From contig JAGPCY010000011.1 in NCBI GenBank assembly GCA_018057825.1, positions 62,001 through 126,000 of the forward strand: a stretch of DNA of 64,000 nt. Reading direction: 5' to 3'. The DNA comes from Kofleriaceae bacterium. GTDB lineage: Bacteria; Myxococcota_A; Polyangia; Haliangiales; Haliangiaceae. The notes beneath the pieces were generated by a model. It was given only the letters and a program-made list of their open reading frames with translations, made no database searches and was not told where the DNA came from. The position numbers and the translations under genes were made by a program. Positions 10,869-23,418 of this stretch are shown here, piece after piece (within the stretch, counting starts at the first letter, position 1; each line of letters begins with the position of its first letter).

Positions 10869-12017
10869 TCATTCCGGCATCGGCTCGGGCACCAGATCGA
10901 TCGTCACCTGCGCGCGATCGCGCCACACCGCGAGCGCCACCGCGCGACCGATCGGCGCGTTGGCGGCCAGCCACGGCAACGCGCGGGCGTCGACCGGCTT
11001 ACCGTCCCAGGCCGTGATCACGTCGCCCGGGCGCAGGCCGGCCTTGGCCGCCGGCGAGCCGGCCTTGACCTCGGTGACGATCGCCCCGGCCACGGTCGCC
11101 ATCGTGAGCTGCGCCGCCAGCTCGCGGGTCACCGGCCGCGCCAGGACCCCGAGCCAGGCCCGGCGCACGCTGCCGTAGGTCTTGAGCGGCTCGAGGACCT
11201 CGCGCAGGCGCGCCGCCGGCACCGCGAACGACAGCTCGCCCGGGCGATCGCCGGTGGCGACCGCGACCCCGACCACCTCGCCGGCGGTCGACAGGATCGG
11301 CCCGCCGGAGTTGCCGCGGTGGATGCGGGCGTCGACCTGCAGGAACGTGCGGAAGCCCATGGCCGGGCCCGGCACCAGGGTGGCGGCGGCGTCGCGACCG
11401 GTGGCCGACACGATGCCAGCGGCGGCGGTGACCTCGTCGCCGAACGGGTTGCCGAGCGCGACCACCCACTCGCCGACCGCGAGCTGATCGCTGTCGCCCA
11501 GGCGCAGGGCCGGCAGCCGCGGCGCCTCGACCGCCAGGAGCGCGAGATCGAGCCGCGGATCGCGGCCGACGACCCGGGCCGGCAGCTCGGTGCCATCGAC
11601 CATCACCACCCGCACGTCGGCGACGTCGGCGACGATGTGATCGTTGGTGACGACGAACGAGCCGCCGGCGGCGATCAGGAAGCCGGTGCCGAGGGCGGGG
11701 TCGGCGGCGGTCGGCGGCGCGCCCGGGAACATCGCCGCCGGGCCGCTCTTGACCGGGGTCGGGCTCTTGATCGCCACCACCGCCGGCCGGGCGTCGCGGA
11801 CCACGTCGACGAACGACACCGGCGCCGCTGGATACAGCACCCGGCTCGGCCGCGGCAGCTCGACCTCGACCGGCGGCGGCGCCGCGCCGCCCTCGGCCTC
11901 GGGCCCGCCCCAGCGACAGCCGGTCAGCGCCGCGGTCGCAGCCAGCGCGGCCGTCGTGGCCAGCGTCGCGAACGTCGCTCGCGTCGTCGCGCGCCGCGCC
12001 GCTCGCGCGCCGATCAT
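10869..12017 (-). CDS. HtrA/DegP-like serine protease lipoprotein with one PDZ domain
   Basis: 382 residues. An Arg/Ala/Thr-rich signal sequence ends in lipobox LTGC (Cys34), indicating a lipid-anchored periplasmic protein. The trypsin-like domain has the triad His127 (TNDHIVAD), Asp157 (DPRLDLALL) and Ser237 (RGNSGGPI). A single PDZ domain follows (about residues 285-375, with AGLRPGDVITAWDGKPV). One PDZ domain and envelope location resemble DegS more than DegP, so it may sense or process misfolded envelope proteins. The start overlaps the DUF1844 stop by 4 bases, so the two are translationally coupled. Confidence 0.9.
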   Translation of the reverse strand: MIGARAARRATTRATFATLATTAALAATAALTGCRWGGPEAEGGAAPPPVEVELPRPSRVLYPAAPVSFVDVVRDARPAVVAIKSPTPVKSGPAAMFPGAPPTAADPALGTGFLIAAGGSFVVTNDHIVADVADVRVVMVDGTELPARVVGRDPRLDLALLAVEAPRLPALRLGDSDQLAVGEWVVALGNPFGDEVTAAAGIVSATGRDAAATLVPGPAMGFRTFLQVDARIHRGNSGGPILSTAGEVVGVAVATGDRPGELSFAVPAARLREVLEPLKTYGSVRRAWLGVLARPVTRELAAQLTMATVAGAIVTEVKAGSPAAKAGLRPGDVITAWDGKPVDARALPWLAANAPIGRAVALAVWRDRAQVTIDLVPEPMPE

Positions 12018-12295
12018 GGCCGGTGGGCCGAGGCGTCGACGAACGCCACCCGCAGATCGTAGATGAGGCTCTGCAGCAGGCGATGCTCGGACTCGTCGAG
12101 GTTGCCCTTGGTCTTGTGCTCGAGCATGCCGAGCACGTCGATCAGGTGGCGCGCGGTGTCGAGGTCGGGCGCCATCGTGTCGCCGCCCGGCGACGGCATC
12201 CGCCCGAGCGAGATCATCGCCGACGACGCCAGCGACAAGATGTGGGTCGAGAAGTCGACGGGCCCCAGGGCGACGGGCGGATCGGACTCGGCCAT
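12014..12295 (-). CDS. DUF1844 small protein
   Basis: 93 residues from ATG 12295. It contains the DUF1844 core: an FSTHILSLASSAMISLG helix (residues about 14-30), GLMP-like RMPSPGG, and the paired helices ARHLIDVLGMLEHKTKGNLDE and HRLLQSLIYDLRVAF. The family is widespread in delta-proteobacteria and has no established function. It is translated just before the HtrA-like protease (ATGA overlap) and is divergent from the MoxR operon, so it may share an envelope-stress or aerotolerance role. Earlier in-frame starts at 12304 and 12325 are possible. Confidence 0.8.
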   Translation of the reverse strand: MAESDPPVALGPVDFSTHILSLASSAMISLGRMPSPGGDTMAPDLDTARHLIDVLGMLEHKTKGNLDESEHRLLQSLIYDLRVAFVDASAHRP

Positions 12296-12357
12296 GGCCG
12301 GCATCCTACCGCGACCGATGTGCATCGCGACCAGATCCGTGACATCGTTCTCGCTAC

Positions 12358-13515
<1,158 letters not shown>

Positions 13516-13547
13516 GAGGCGCCGCAGCTTCTATCGCAGTGCCGGCC

Positions 13548-14435
13548 ATGCCCATCGTCGCCAGCGAGCTGTTCAAGAAGGCCAAGAAGATCGAGATCGC
13601 CACGCGGCGGTTGGTCGACGAGCGCCTGGCTGGGCAGTACCACTCGGTGTTCAAGGGCCGCGGCCTGGTGTTCTCCGACGTCCGCCCCTACGTCCCCGGC
13701 GACGACGTCCGGGTCATCGACTGGAACGTGTCGGCGCGCATGAACGCCGCCCACGTCAAGCAGTTCGTCGAGGAGCGCGACCGCACGGTCAACCTGATGA
13801 TCGACATGAGCGCGTCGGGCGTGTTCGGCACCGGCGCCCACTCCAAGCGCGAGCTGGCGGCCGAGCTGGCGGCGATGGTGGCGTTCTCGGCGATCAAGAA
13901 CAACGATCGGGTCGGGCTGTTCCTGGTCACCGACAAGGTCGAGCGCTACGTGCCGCCCAAGAAGGGGCGGCGCCACGTCATGCGGGTGGTGAGCGAGATC
14001 CTGTCGTTCGTCCCGGCGTCGCGCACCACCAACCTGGGCGCCGGCCTCGACTTCCTGGGCAAGATCGCGCGCCGCCGCTCGGTGGTCTTCCTGGTCAGCG
14101 ACTTCCTGTCCGACGGCTGGGATCGGCCGATGCGCATCGCCGCCCAGCGCCACGAGCTGGTGCCGGTGGTGCTGGCCGATCCGGTCGAGCTGGCCCTGCC
14201 GCGGGTCGGCCTGGTCGAGTTCGAGGATCTCGAGACCGGCGAGGTCGTGAGCTTCGACACCAGCGGCGCCAACGCGGTGACCTACCAGCGCCGGCTGGCC
14301 GGCCAGGCCGCGGCCCGCGATCAGGTGCTGCGGCGGATGAACCTCGACACCGTGGTGGTGCGCACCGATCAGCCCTACGTCGACGCGCTGGTCGCGTTCT
14401 TCAAGGCCCGGGCCCGACGGATGGCCCACGGATGA
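13548..14435 (+). CDS. DUF58 domain protein of the Bat operon
   Basis: 295 residues. It carries the DUF58 signature (HSVFKGRGLVFSDVRPYVPGDDVRVIDWN) near residues 26-60 followed by a VWA-like fold with DMSAS in place of a full MIDAS start. DUF58 proteins sit between MoxR and BatA/B in aerotolerance operons and are thought to act in assembly of the membrane complex. ATG 13548 is the first start after moxR (33-base gap). The end overlaps the next gene by 4 bases (ATGA). Confidence 0.9.
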   Translation: MPIVASELFKKAKKIEIATRRLVDERLAGQYHSVFKGRGLVFSDVRPYVPGDDVRVIDWNVSARMNAAHVKQFVEERDRTVNLMIDMSASGVFGTGAHSKRELAAELAAMVAFSAIKNNDRVGLFLVTDKVERYVPPKKGRRHVMRVVSEILSFVPASRTTNLGAGLDFLGKIARRRSVVFLVSDFLSDGWDRPMRIAAQRHELVPVVLADPVELALPRVGLVEFEDLETGEVVSFDTSGANAVTYQRRLAGQAAARDQVLRRMNLDTVVVRTDQPYVDALVAFFKARARRMAHG

Positions 14436-15589
14436 GGCGCGGCCGCGCGGGCGCGCTGGCGATCGCGATCGTGGCGGCGTGGGTCGCGATCGCGGCGGCC
14501 CAGGTCGGCCCAGACGCCGGCGTGCCCGATGACGCCGGGGCCGCGGGCGACGCCGGGCCGCCGCGCATCGTGATCGACGGGCCGACGCTGCTGGGCATCG
14601 GCAAGCCCCAGGTGTCGGCGGCGGCCAGCCCGACCGAGCTGCGCCTGGGCGACAAGATCACGCTGTTCGTCGAGGTGATCTTCGACGAGTCGGTCGCGGT
14701 CGCGCTGCCGGCCGGGCTCGATCTGGCGCCGGCCTTCGACGAGCTCAAGCGGTCCTCGGTCGACGAGCGGCGCAGCGACGGCACCCGCAAGCGGGTCTAT
14801 CAGATCCAGCTCCAGGTCTGGGAGCTGGGCGAGTTCGATCTGCCGCCGGTCCAGGTGACGTACTCGATCGGCGGCGAGAGCTCGTGGGTCGTGACCAACC
14901 GCGTGCCGCTCCGGGTCGTCGGCACGATCGACGCGATCGATGATCCCAACGCGCTCCTGGGCGCGACCCCGCCGGTGCCGATCAAGCGCCGCGACTGGCG
15001 GTGGATCGCCGCGCTCATGATCGCCGGCGCGCTGGTGGTCGGCGCGCTGGCCTGGTGGCTGGGGCGGCGCTGGCTGGCGCGCCGGCGGCGCCGGATCGCC
15101 GAGGCCCCCAGCCCGACCGCCGAGGCCGAGCTGGCGCCGGTCGGCGACGCCGCCCCGGCCCTCGCCACCGCCGCCGCCCCGAGCGCCCGGCCGGCCGAGG
15201 CCGCGCCGCGCAAGCTGGCGGTCGCCTTCGTCCGACCGCCCCGGCTGGGTGACGCCGCCCGCCGCGCCCTCGACGCCCTCGACGCCCTGGCCAAGGCCGG
15301 CACCCTGGTCCGCGATCAGCCGGCCGGCTACGTCGTCATGGTCGGCGCGGTCCGGACCTTCCTCCTCGAGCGCTACGACCTGCCGAGCCGCCATCGCACG
15401 ACCTCCGAGCTGTGCGCGGCGCTGGGCCGCACCGGCGTCGACCCGGCCGGCCTGGCCGCGGCCGAGGCCTGGCTCAAGGCCGCCGACGTCATCAAGTTCG
15501 GCGGCGCTCATGACGACGATGACGGCGCCGCCGCCCTGGCCGCGGCCCGCGAGCTGATCGTCCGCCTCGACGCGGGAGCCCGACGGTGA
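14432..15589 (+). CDS. BatD-like membrane protein
   Basis: 385 residues. A signal peptide (about 1-24) is followed by a periplasmic beta-rich domain of about 150 residues (PTELRLGDKITLFVEVIFD, then LGEFDLPPVQVTY), one transmembrane helix near residues 191-213, and a cytoplasmic helical domain (about 265-380) with the DUF4381/BatD-tail look (FLLERYDLPSRHRTTSELCAAL). In position and topology it corresponds to BatD plus the adjacent DUF4381-type protein. ATGA overlap with the DUF58 gene and GTGA overlap with the next gene show strict coupling. Confidence 0.75.
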   Translation: MRRGRAGALAIAIVAAWVAIAAAQVGPDAGVPDDAGAAGDAGPPRIVIDGPTLLGIGKPQVSAAASPTELRLGDKITLFVEVIFDESVAVALPAGLDLAPAFDELKRSSVDERRSDGTRKRVYQIQLQVWELGEFDLPPVQVTYSIGGESSWVVTNRVPLRVVGTIDAIDDPNALLGATPPVPIKRRDWRWIAALMIAGALVVGALAWWLGRRWLARRRRRIAEAPSPTAEAELAPVGDAAPALATAAAPSARPAEAAPRKLAVAFVRPPRLGDAARRALDALDALAKAGTLVRDQPAGYVVMVGAVRTFLLERYDLPSRHRTTSELCAALGRTGVDPAGLAAAEAWLKAADVIKFGGAHDDDDGAAALAAARELIVRLDAGARR

Positions 15590-16668
15590 GGTGGCTGCGC
15601 GCGCTCGTGCCGTACGCGCTCATCCTCGCGATCGGCGGGCCGATCGCGCTGGCGCTGCGCACCTACTACGCCGAGCGCGCGGCGGTCGCCGCCCTGACCT
15701 GGGCCCACCCCGACGTCTGGGTCCTGGCCGGCGCCGGGTTGCTCTTGGCCTGGGTCGGCTTCCACCTGGCGCGCGGCCGCGGCGCGACCATGGCGTTCTC
15801 GCGGGTCGGCGAGCTGCGCCGGGCCGGCGGCGGCTTCCGCAGCTACCTGGTCGGGGCGCCGATGGCGCTGCGGATCGTCGCGCTGGGCGCGCTGATCGTC
15901 GCGCTGGCGCGGCCCCAGACCTATCGCACGATCACCCGCGAGGTCGACTCGGTCGACATCATGATCGTCCTCGATCTGTCGCAGTCGATGGAGGAGACCG
16001 ACATGGCCCGCGGCGAGCCGCTGACCAAGACCGATCGGCTCGACGCCGCGCAGCGGGTGATCCGGCGGTTCGTGGCCAAGCGCCAGGGCGATCGCGTCGG
16101 GGTCGTGGTCTTCGCCCAGCAAGCGATGCTGCAGTGTCCGCTGACCCTCGACATGGCGATCGTCGATCAGGTCGTGGCCGGGCTGTCGCTCGGCGACATC
16201 CCGTCGATGGGGACCGCGATCGGCGATGGCCTGGGCCTGGGCCTGGCCTACCTGCGCAAGAGCGACGCCAAGTCCAAGGTCGTGATCCTCCTGTCCGACG
16301 GCGAGAACAACATCTCGACCCAGATGACCCCCAAGCAGGCGGCCGAGGTCGCCTTCGACGATCGGATCAAGGTCTTCACCGTGCTGGTCGGCGCCGACGA
16401 CGCTCGGCTGTTTCGCGACAACTCGGTCAACCCGGCGACCCTGCGCAACATCGCCACCGTGACCGGCGGTCGGTTCTTCAAGGCCACCGACTTCAACGAG
16501 CTGCAGGAGGGCTTCGAGACCGTGCGGGCCGAGCTCGACAAGACCCGGCGGGTCGAGAAGCAGCGCAAGAAGGACGCCGAGCTGTTCGTCGCGCCGCTGG
16601 CGATCGGGCTGGCGCTCCTGGCCCTCGAGCGCCTGCTGGCGGCCACGCTCTTGCGGAGGTTCCCGTGA
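15586..16668 (+). CDS. BatA-like VWA membrane protein
   Basis: 360 residues, GTG start overlapping the previous stop. Two N-terminal transmembrane helices, a VWA domain and a C-terminal helix near 340 give the usual BatA topology. MIDAS residues are DLSQS with Asp130, the SMGTAIGDGL threonine and SDGENN. BatA-type proteins bind divalent metal through the MIDAS and form a membrane complex with BatB/C implicated in oxidative-stress tolerance in Bacteroides and Leptospira. It ends in a GTGA overlap with the second VWA gene. Confidence 0.9.
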   Translation: MRWLRALVPYALILAIGGPIALALRTYYAERAAVAALTWAHPDVWVLAGAGLLLAWVGFHLARGRGATMAFSRVGELRRAGGGFRSYLVGAPMALRIVALGALIVALARPQTYRTITREVDSVDIMIVLDLSQSMEETDMARGEPLTKTDRLDAAQRVIRRFVAKRQGDRVGVVVFAQQAMLQCPLTLDMAIVDQVVAGLSLGDIPSMGTAIGDGLGLGLAYLRKSDAKSKVVILLSDGENNISTQMTPKQAAEVAFDDRIKVFTVLVGADDARLFRDNSVNPATLRNIATVTGGRFFKATDFNELQEGFETVRAELDKTRRVEKQRKKDAELFVAPLAIGLALLALERLLAATLLRRFP

Positions 16669-17816
16669 CCTTCGCCTACCCCGAGCTCCTGGCGATCGCG
16701 ATCCTGGCGCCGCTGGTGGTGCTCGGCCTGCAAGTCGTCGACGAGCTCCGGCGGACCGCGATCATGCGGCGCCTCGGTCACGTCCCGCAGATCCGACGGA
16801 TGGCGGCCTCGGCGTCGACCTGGCGGCGCTGGACCAAGGCCGGCCTCCTGGCCGTCGGGCTCGCCGCGATCACCGCCGCCGCCGCGCGCCCGCAGGTCCC
16901 GGGCCAGCGCGACGGCGCCAAGCAGGGCCTCGACGTGGTGATCGCCCTCGACGTCTCGAAGTCGATGCTGGCCACCGACGTCGCGCCGAGCCGCTTGGCC
17001 CGAGCCCGGGCCTACATCGCTGAGCTGTTGCCGCGCCTGACCAACGACCGGGTGTCGGCGATGGTGTTCGCCGGCGCCGCCGCCCACTTCCCGCTGTCCG
17101 ACGACAAGGACGTCGCGCTGCAGTTCTTGAACGACCTCGGCCCGTCGGACCTGCCGGGCGGGTCGGATCTGCGCGAGGTCGTGCGCACCGGCACCTGCGT
17201 CCTGCGCCCGGAGACCTCCGATCGCTGGGGCGCGCGGTGCGCCGGGGTGCGCGGCCGCGGCCACGGCGGTGATCCCCTCGAAGGCGAGCCCGAGGACACG
17301 CCGGTGGCGACGGTCGAGACCGAGGTCACCGAGCGCAGCAAGGTGCTGGTGATCTTCACCGACGGCGCCGATCGCGACGCGCCCGGCGATGGCGTGGTCG
17401 GGGTCGCCGCCGAGGTCGCCCAGGCCAAGCAGCTCGGGGTCACGGTGTTCGTGGTCGGCGTCGGGACCGCGGCCGGCGCCAACGTCCCCGACCTCGACGA
17501 CGCCGGTCGGCTCACCGGGCGGTGGAAGCTCGACGCCAACGGCCAGCCCGTCCGCTCGGTGCTCGAGGCCGCTGGCCTGCGCGAGCTGGCCGAGCTAGGC
17601 GGCGACGCCAGCCGCTACCTCGAGCTGGGCGCCGCCCCGGCCTCGACCGACGCCCTGGTGGTCGCCCTCGAGGCGTTGACCCGCGGCACCCTCGAGCGCA
17701 AGGACGAGCGGGTGATGGAGGAGCTGTTCACCGGCTTTCTGTTCGTGGGCTTCATGCTCCTGGTGATCGAGGCCTGCCTGGGCACGCGCCGGCGTCTCCG
17801 GTTCCCGGAAGGGTGA
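16665..17816 (+). CDS. BatB-like VWA membrane protein
   Basis: 383 residues from GTG 16665, preceded by GGAGG. Topology matches BatA: N-terminal helix (TFAYPELLAIAILAPLVVL), second helix near 65, VWA domain, and C-terminal helix (FTGFLFVGFMLLVIEACL). The MIDAS begins DVSKS at Asp96; a second block is TDGADRDAP. An insertion of about 40 residues (about 180-225, GARCAGVRGRGHGGDPLEG and an acidic stretch) enlarges the VWA domain relative to standard BatB. It is the partner VWA protein of the upstream gene. Confidence 0.9.
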   Translation: MTFAYPELLAIAILAPLVVLGLQVVDELRRTAIMRRLGHVPQIRRMAASASTWRRWTKAGLLAVGLAAITAAAARPQVPGQRDGAKQGLDVVIALDVSKSMLATDVAPSRLARARAYIAELLPRLTNDRVSAMVFAGAAAHFPLSDDKDVALQFLNDLGPSDLPGGSDLREVVRTGTCVLRPETSDRWGARCAGVRGRGHGGDPLEGEPEDTPVATVETEVTERSKVLVIFTDGADRDAPGDGVVGVAAEVAQAKQLGVTVFVVGVGTAAGANVPDLDDAGRLTGRWKLDANGQPVRSVLEAAGLRELAELGGDASRYLELGAAPASTDALVVALEALTRGTLERKDERVMEELFTGFLFVGFMLLVIEACLGTRRRLRFPEG

Positions 17817-17854
17817 GCGTGGCCGGCGGTCGACGGCCGTGGCAGACTGTGGCC

Positions 17855-20250
<2,396 letters not shown>

Positions 20251-20256
<6 letters not shown>

Positions 20257-20362
20257 GTCGGTGGTCGACTCCAACAGCGACGAGCGACACGCCCGGCGGC
20301 GCAACGAGAACGCCCGCTACAAGCCAAACACCGCGCTAAAGTTCGGGGTTCCCGACTCAATG
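20251..20362. repeat. 11-bp inverted repeat flanking the end of the Bat operon
   Basis: CATTGAGTCGG (20251-20261, spanning the regulator's stop codon) recurs exactly inverted as CCGACTCAATG at 20352-20362, 90 bases apart. A shorter hairpin GAGTCG-GTGGT-CGACTC (20255-20271) is nested at the left arm and could act as a weak terminator. The spacing suits neither a terminator nor a typical operator; it may be a remnant at the junction with the less GC-rich region that follows. Confidence 0.35.
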
Positions 20363-20434
20363 GGGGCAGAAGCAGGCCTGCGCCCTAAGTTCACACCGAA
20401 TCCACCCACTCACTGGCGCACAACTTCGCCAGAT

Positions 20435-22780
20435 TCAGGGCCCAACCCACTCGAACTTCGCGTAGTCGAACATCACCCTGCGAGTCGTCGCGCACTCACA
20501 GCAGTTCGCGATATCCGTCACCGAGTCGTAGAGGTATAGCGCCGCTTCGCCAGCGTTGATGGCGACGCTGGCAGTGACTGTCGCTTCAGCGCCGATGTTG
20601 GCTCGTTGGTTCACCTGGTAGACTACTCCGAACGAGTCGGGACGAACCAGCATGTACTGAGCGCCAGTCACGTAGGATGAGGAAGCGAAGTTGCACGCTG
20701 CTCCACTCGGCGGGATCTTCACTAGGACCTTGTAGCGCCCTGTTTTCCTGATTCGGAAGCTCCAACGGCCGTACTCATAGCCGTAGGTTGCTGGTGTGTG
20801 CACTGTCGGCAGCGGGCACGTCGTTGCGTACGTCCAATAGACAATGCCTCCGGCCGGGTGCCATCCTGAACTCGTTGATGCGCAGCCGCCATTGGTAGTG
20901 CGGCCGAGGCGCGACTGATCGAGGAACACTGGAGAGCAGTCTGCACTGCAATTCTGGGGGTCTTCACTCACAGCGCAAACGCCATCCCCACAGGTAGGTC
21001 CGCAGTCGCCGTTTGAGCAGTCCTCGTCAACTCCATTGGCGCATATGTCGGTTGCGCCCGGATGAACCCCAGGGGAACTGTCGTTGCAATCGGAGCGCGC
21101 TGGGCAGTCGAGGTCGCTGCATGTCAGCGGGTAGTAGCCGTCCCCATCGCTATCGACGCAGGAGCAAGCTGGAGCGCACGGCATATCGCCCCCAAGACAG
21201 TCTTCATCAAGCCCATTTCCGCAGACCTCGGCTGACCCAGGGTGGATGTTCGATGCGCCATCGTTGCAATCTGTGCGCATTGGGCAATCTGGATCGCTGC
21301 AGGACTGTGGGTAGTAACCGTCGCCATCGGCGTCGCCGCATGAGCATAGAGCTGGACAGGTCATGTCGCCGCCAGTGCAGTCGTCGTCAAGTCCGTTGTT
21401 GCATACTTCGGTCGCGCCTGGATGCACGCCGCCGAGTAGGTCGTTGCAGTCTGTACGCGCTGGACAGTCGACGTCTGTGCATGCTTGAGAGTGGAATCCG
21501 TCGCCATCTGCATCCGTGCAGGAGCAAGACGCTGGACATGTCGCATCTCCGCCGGTGCAGTCGTCGTCAACGCTGTTGCCGCAGACCTCGGTGGCGCCGG
21601 GATGAATGTCTGTTCGGGTGTCATTGCAATCGCCTCGAAAGCGGCAATCCGGGTCCGCGCATGTCGCGCTGACGTGACCGTCTCCGTCGCCATCGGGGCA
21701 GGAGCAGGGACCGCATCCGGTTGTAGAGTTCGAGTCAAAGTCGTCGCAGTCTTCATCTGGAGTCGGGCAGTTGGCGCCTGCATAGGCTCCATCGCCATCC
21801 CGGTCGGCGCAAGTTGCGCCAGCCTGAAGGGCGCCGAGGCAGCCTGCGTGTGTGGCGTCCCACGATTGGTAGTTTGGCATAGTATCGTCGCAGTCTTGCG
21901 AATCGCACTCGTTGCCGATGCCGTATGTGTCACCATCAGTATCTCGGCATTCGATGGCCGGCGCTTCAACTGCAGGCCCCGTCAGACAGGAAGTGAAGTC
22001 CGTCCAGGTGGTGCCGACCTTGACAGAGACGTGTACGTGCGAACCATCGCCGCCGGGGCTGCAAGTGTAGCCGGAGTTGCCCATCGCTCCTAGGCGTTGT
22101 CCAGCTACCACTACATCGCCCACGTTCACTGCCACCGTATCTCGGCGCATGTGACCAATCCACCATAGCCTATTCTTGCGATCTTTGATCACTAAATAGT
22201 TGCCGAATCCATGTCCGCAGCACCAACCCAATTGGCTGCCCTTCCACTCACATGAAGAATCGGTGTCGGGGTTCGCCGGCCGGGCCGGCTGATCGCTGAT
22301 CCTCTCGATAATTGTTCCGGCAACCGGCGCGAAAACTGGATCTCCAAGCGTCCCATCGTAGTCATGTCCGGGGGCTCGATTGCCATGGCAGATGAATCCG
22401 CAGACAATATTCACGGGCGCCCGCACGGCGGCCATTAGTTGTGGTGGACATTCGATCAAACTTCCTCCGACATCTCCAATGAAGACGTCGTCGACGCACT
22501 CGCCGTCGACGCCTGTAGTCCCAGGGGGGCAGGCCTGTCCGTCTGGTGAGGCGTCGGCCGCGGGCGAGGCGTCAAGCTGAGGCTCGCATTGGCACTCGCC
22601 AAATGTTCCCTCGGTGGTGCATTGCTGTGTTCCGCTGACTGCCTCTGGGCAGGGGCAGGCGACGACGAGGCCCGGGACACACTGTGCGGAGGACCCCGGG
22701 CCGGCGCACCCGGCTGCCAAGCACGTGGCGAGGTAGAGCCGGACAAGCGGTGGAGTCGATACGTTCTTGAGTAGGGGCAT
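20435..22780 (-). CDS. Lipoprotein with M23 peptidase domain and MopE-like metal-binding repeats
   Basis: 781 residues from ATG 22780, preceded by AGGAAG; a start 51 bases further up lacks this. The signal peptide ends in LAAGC (Cys25). Then come a Cys-rich segment; an M23/LytM domain (about 105-255) with the metal ligands in GHDYDG and the HVH motif of GSHVHVSV; a Cys/Asp region; and four repeats of about 58 residues (DADGDG, DCND, HPGATEVC, DDDC) of the MopE/putative-metal-binding type. The last 130 residues form a beta-rich carbohydrate-binding-like domain (GRYKVLVKIPPSG). Role inferred: cell-wall or surface-polymer endopeptidase displayed on a Ca/Cu-binding stalk. Base composition is clearly less GC-rich than its neighbours, suggesting transfer. 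Confidence 0.85.
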   Translation of the reverse strand: MPLLKNVSTPPLVRLYLATCLAAGCAGPGSSAQCVPGLVVACPCPEAVSGTQQCTTEGTFGECQCEPQLDASPAADASPDGQACPPGTTGVDGECVDDVFIGDVGGSLIECPPQLMAAVRAPVNIVCGFICHGNRAPGHDYDGTLGDPVFAPVAGTIIERISDQPARPANPDTDSSCEWKGSQLGWCCGHGFGNYLVIKDRKNRLWWIGHMRRDTVAVNVGDVVVAGQRLGAMGNSGYTCSPGGDGSHVHVSVKVGTTWTDFTSCLTGPAVEAPAIECRDTDGDTYGIGNECDSQDCDDTMPNYQSWDATHAGCLGALQAGATCADRDGDGAYAGANCPTPDEDCDDFDSNSTTGCGPCSCPDGDGDGHVSATCADPDCRFRGDCNDTRTDIHPGATEVCGNSVDDDCTGGDATCPASCSCTDADGDGFHSQACTDVDCPARTDCNDLLGGVHPGATEVCNNGLDDDCTGGDMTCPALCSCGDADGDGYYPQSCSDPDCPMRTDCNDGASNIHPGSAEVCGNGLDEDCLGGDMPCAPACSCVDSDGDGYYPLTCSDLDCPARSDCNDSSPGVHPGATDICANGVDEDCSNGDCGPTCGDGVCAVSEDPQNCSADCSPVFLDQSRLGRTTNGGCASTSSGWHPAGGIVYWTYATTCPLPTVHTPATYGYEYGRWSFRIRKTGRYKVLVKIPPSGAACNFASSSYVTGAQYMLVRPDSFGVVYQVNQRANIGAEATVTASVAINAGEAALYLYDSVTDIANCCECATTRRVMFDYAKFEWVGP
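21002..21706 (-). repeat. Four tandem MopE-like repeats (coding)
   Basis: Each unit starts CSC-x-DxDGDG, contains D-C-(P/R)-x-R-x-DCND, x-HPG(A/S)-x-(E/D)-(V/I)C and ends (D/E)DC. Spacing of about 174-180 bases is regular, but the units are diverged at DNA level, so this is old domain repetition rather than recent expansion. Confidence 0.8.
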
Positions 22781-23418
22781 GGGCTTCCTGCGACGTCGAT
22801 CGTAGCAGACGGGCCTCGTCGGGTGAGACAAAATTCGTCAGTCGTCTCCAGAGGCCCAGCAGATCACTGGCGCTGGCGCCGCGCGAGCCGTGAAGAAGTA
22901 CAGTCAGGGCGGACAAGGCGGAACCATCCCGCGGTGTCGGCGAGTAGCCGAGATCTCTACGAGTCAGTCACCCGGCTGGCAGGTGACCCTTTGCACGCTC
23001 GCGCACGTGAGGGGCCAAAACACAACGACGATTGGCCTTGGGCCAGCCGCTGAGAGGTGAGAGATGAGTCGTCCCTCCCAGGCTGAAGCGGGGGCCGGCG
23101 CGAAGTCCGTGCGCCCTCGATCGTGAGCCTCAACTACTTCCAAGGCGCGACTGGCGCGTCTTATCCGCATCGCTCGGCAGGACGGGGGATGCCTGGCCCA
23201 AAGCCGACTGCTCATTGGCCCACGGTTTGCATAGTCGGCGTTCGGTCAACGAGCTAACGGGCGCGGAGGAGCACTCGGGGCCTTGAACGGCCGCCACGGC
23301 TCGGCGTATTGTCCGTCCGTCTTGGCGTTGCCGTCGCCGCTACCCGTGCGCTCGACGACGCTGGAGGTACCGTGCGTGCCGCCCCCGCGGGGCGCCGACC
23401 GCGATCGGGGCAACCACG
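22781..23418. other. Gene-free 638-base stretch before the restriction operon
   Basis: No convincing gene on either strand: open frames are short, overlapping and lack plausible starts or domain signatures. The left half is less GC-rich, like the M23 gene; the right half regains high GC. It must hold the promoters of the M23 lipoprotein (minus) and of hsdM (plus); a TATTGT hexamer near 23310 is the only -10-like element noticed. It may be decayed DNA at the edge of an acquired island. Confidence 0.4.

Noticed and set aside
21002-21706. Tandem DNA repeat or CRISPR array
   Set aside because: Units are diverged at DNA level and are protein-domain repeats (MopE-like) with conserved Cys/Asp.
22781-23418. 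Small genes in the gap before hsdM
   Set aside because: Candidate frames of 76-83 codons lack ribosome sites, conserved composition and motifs.
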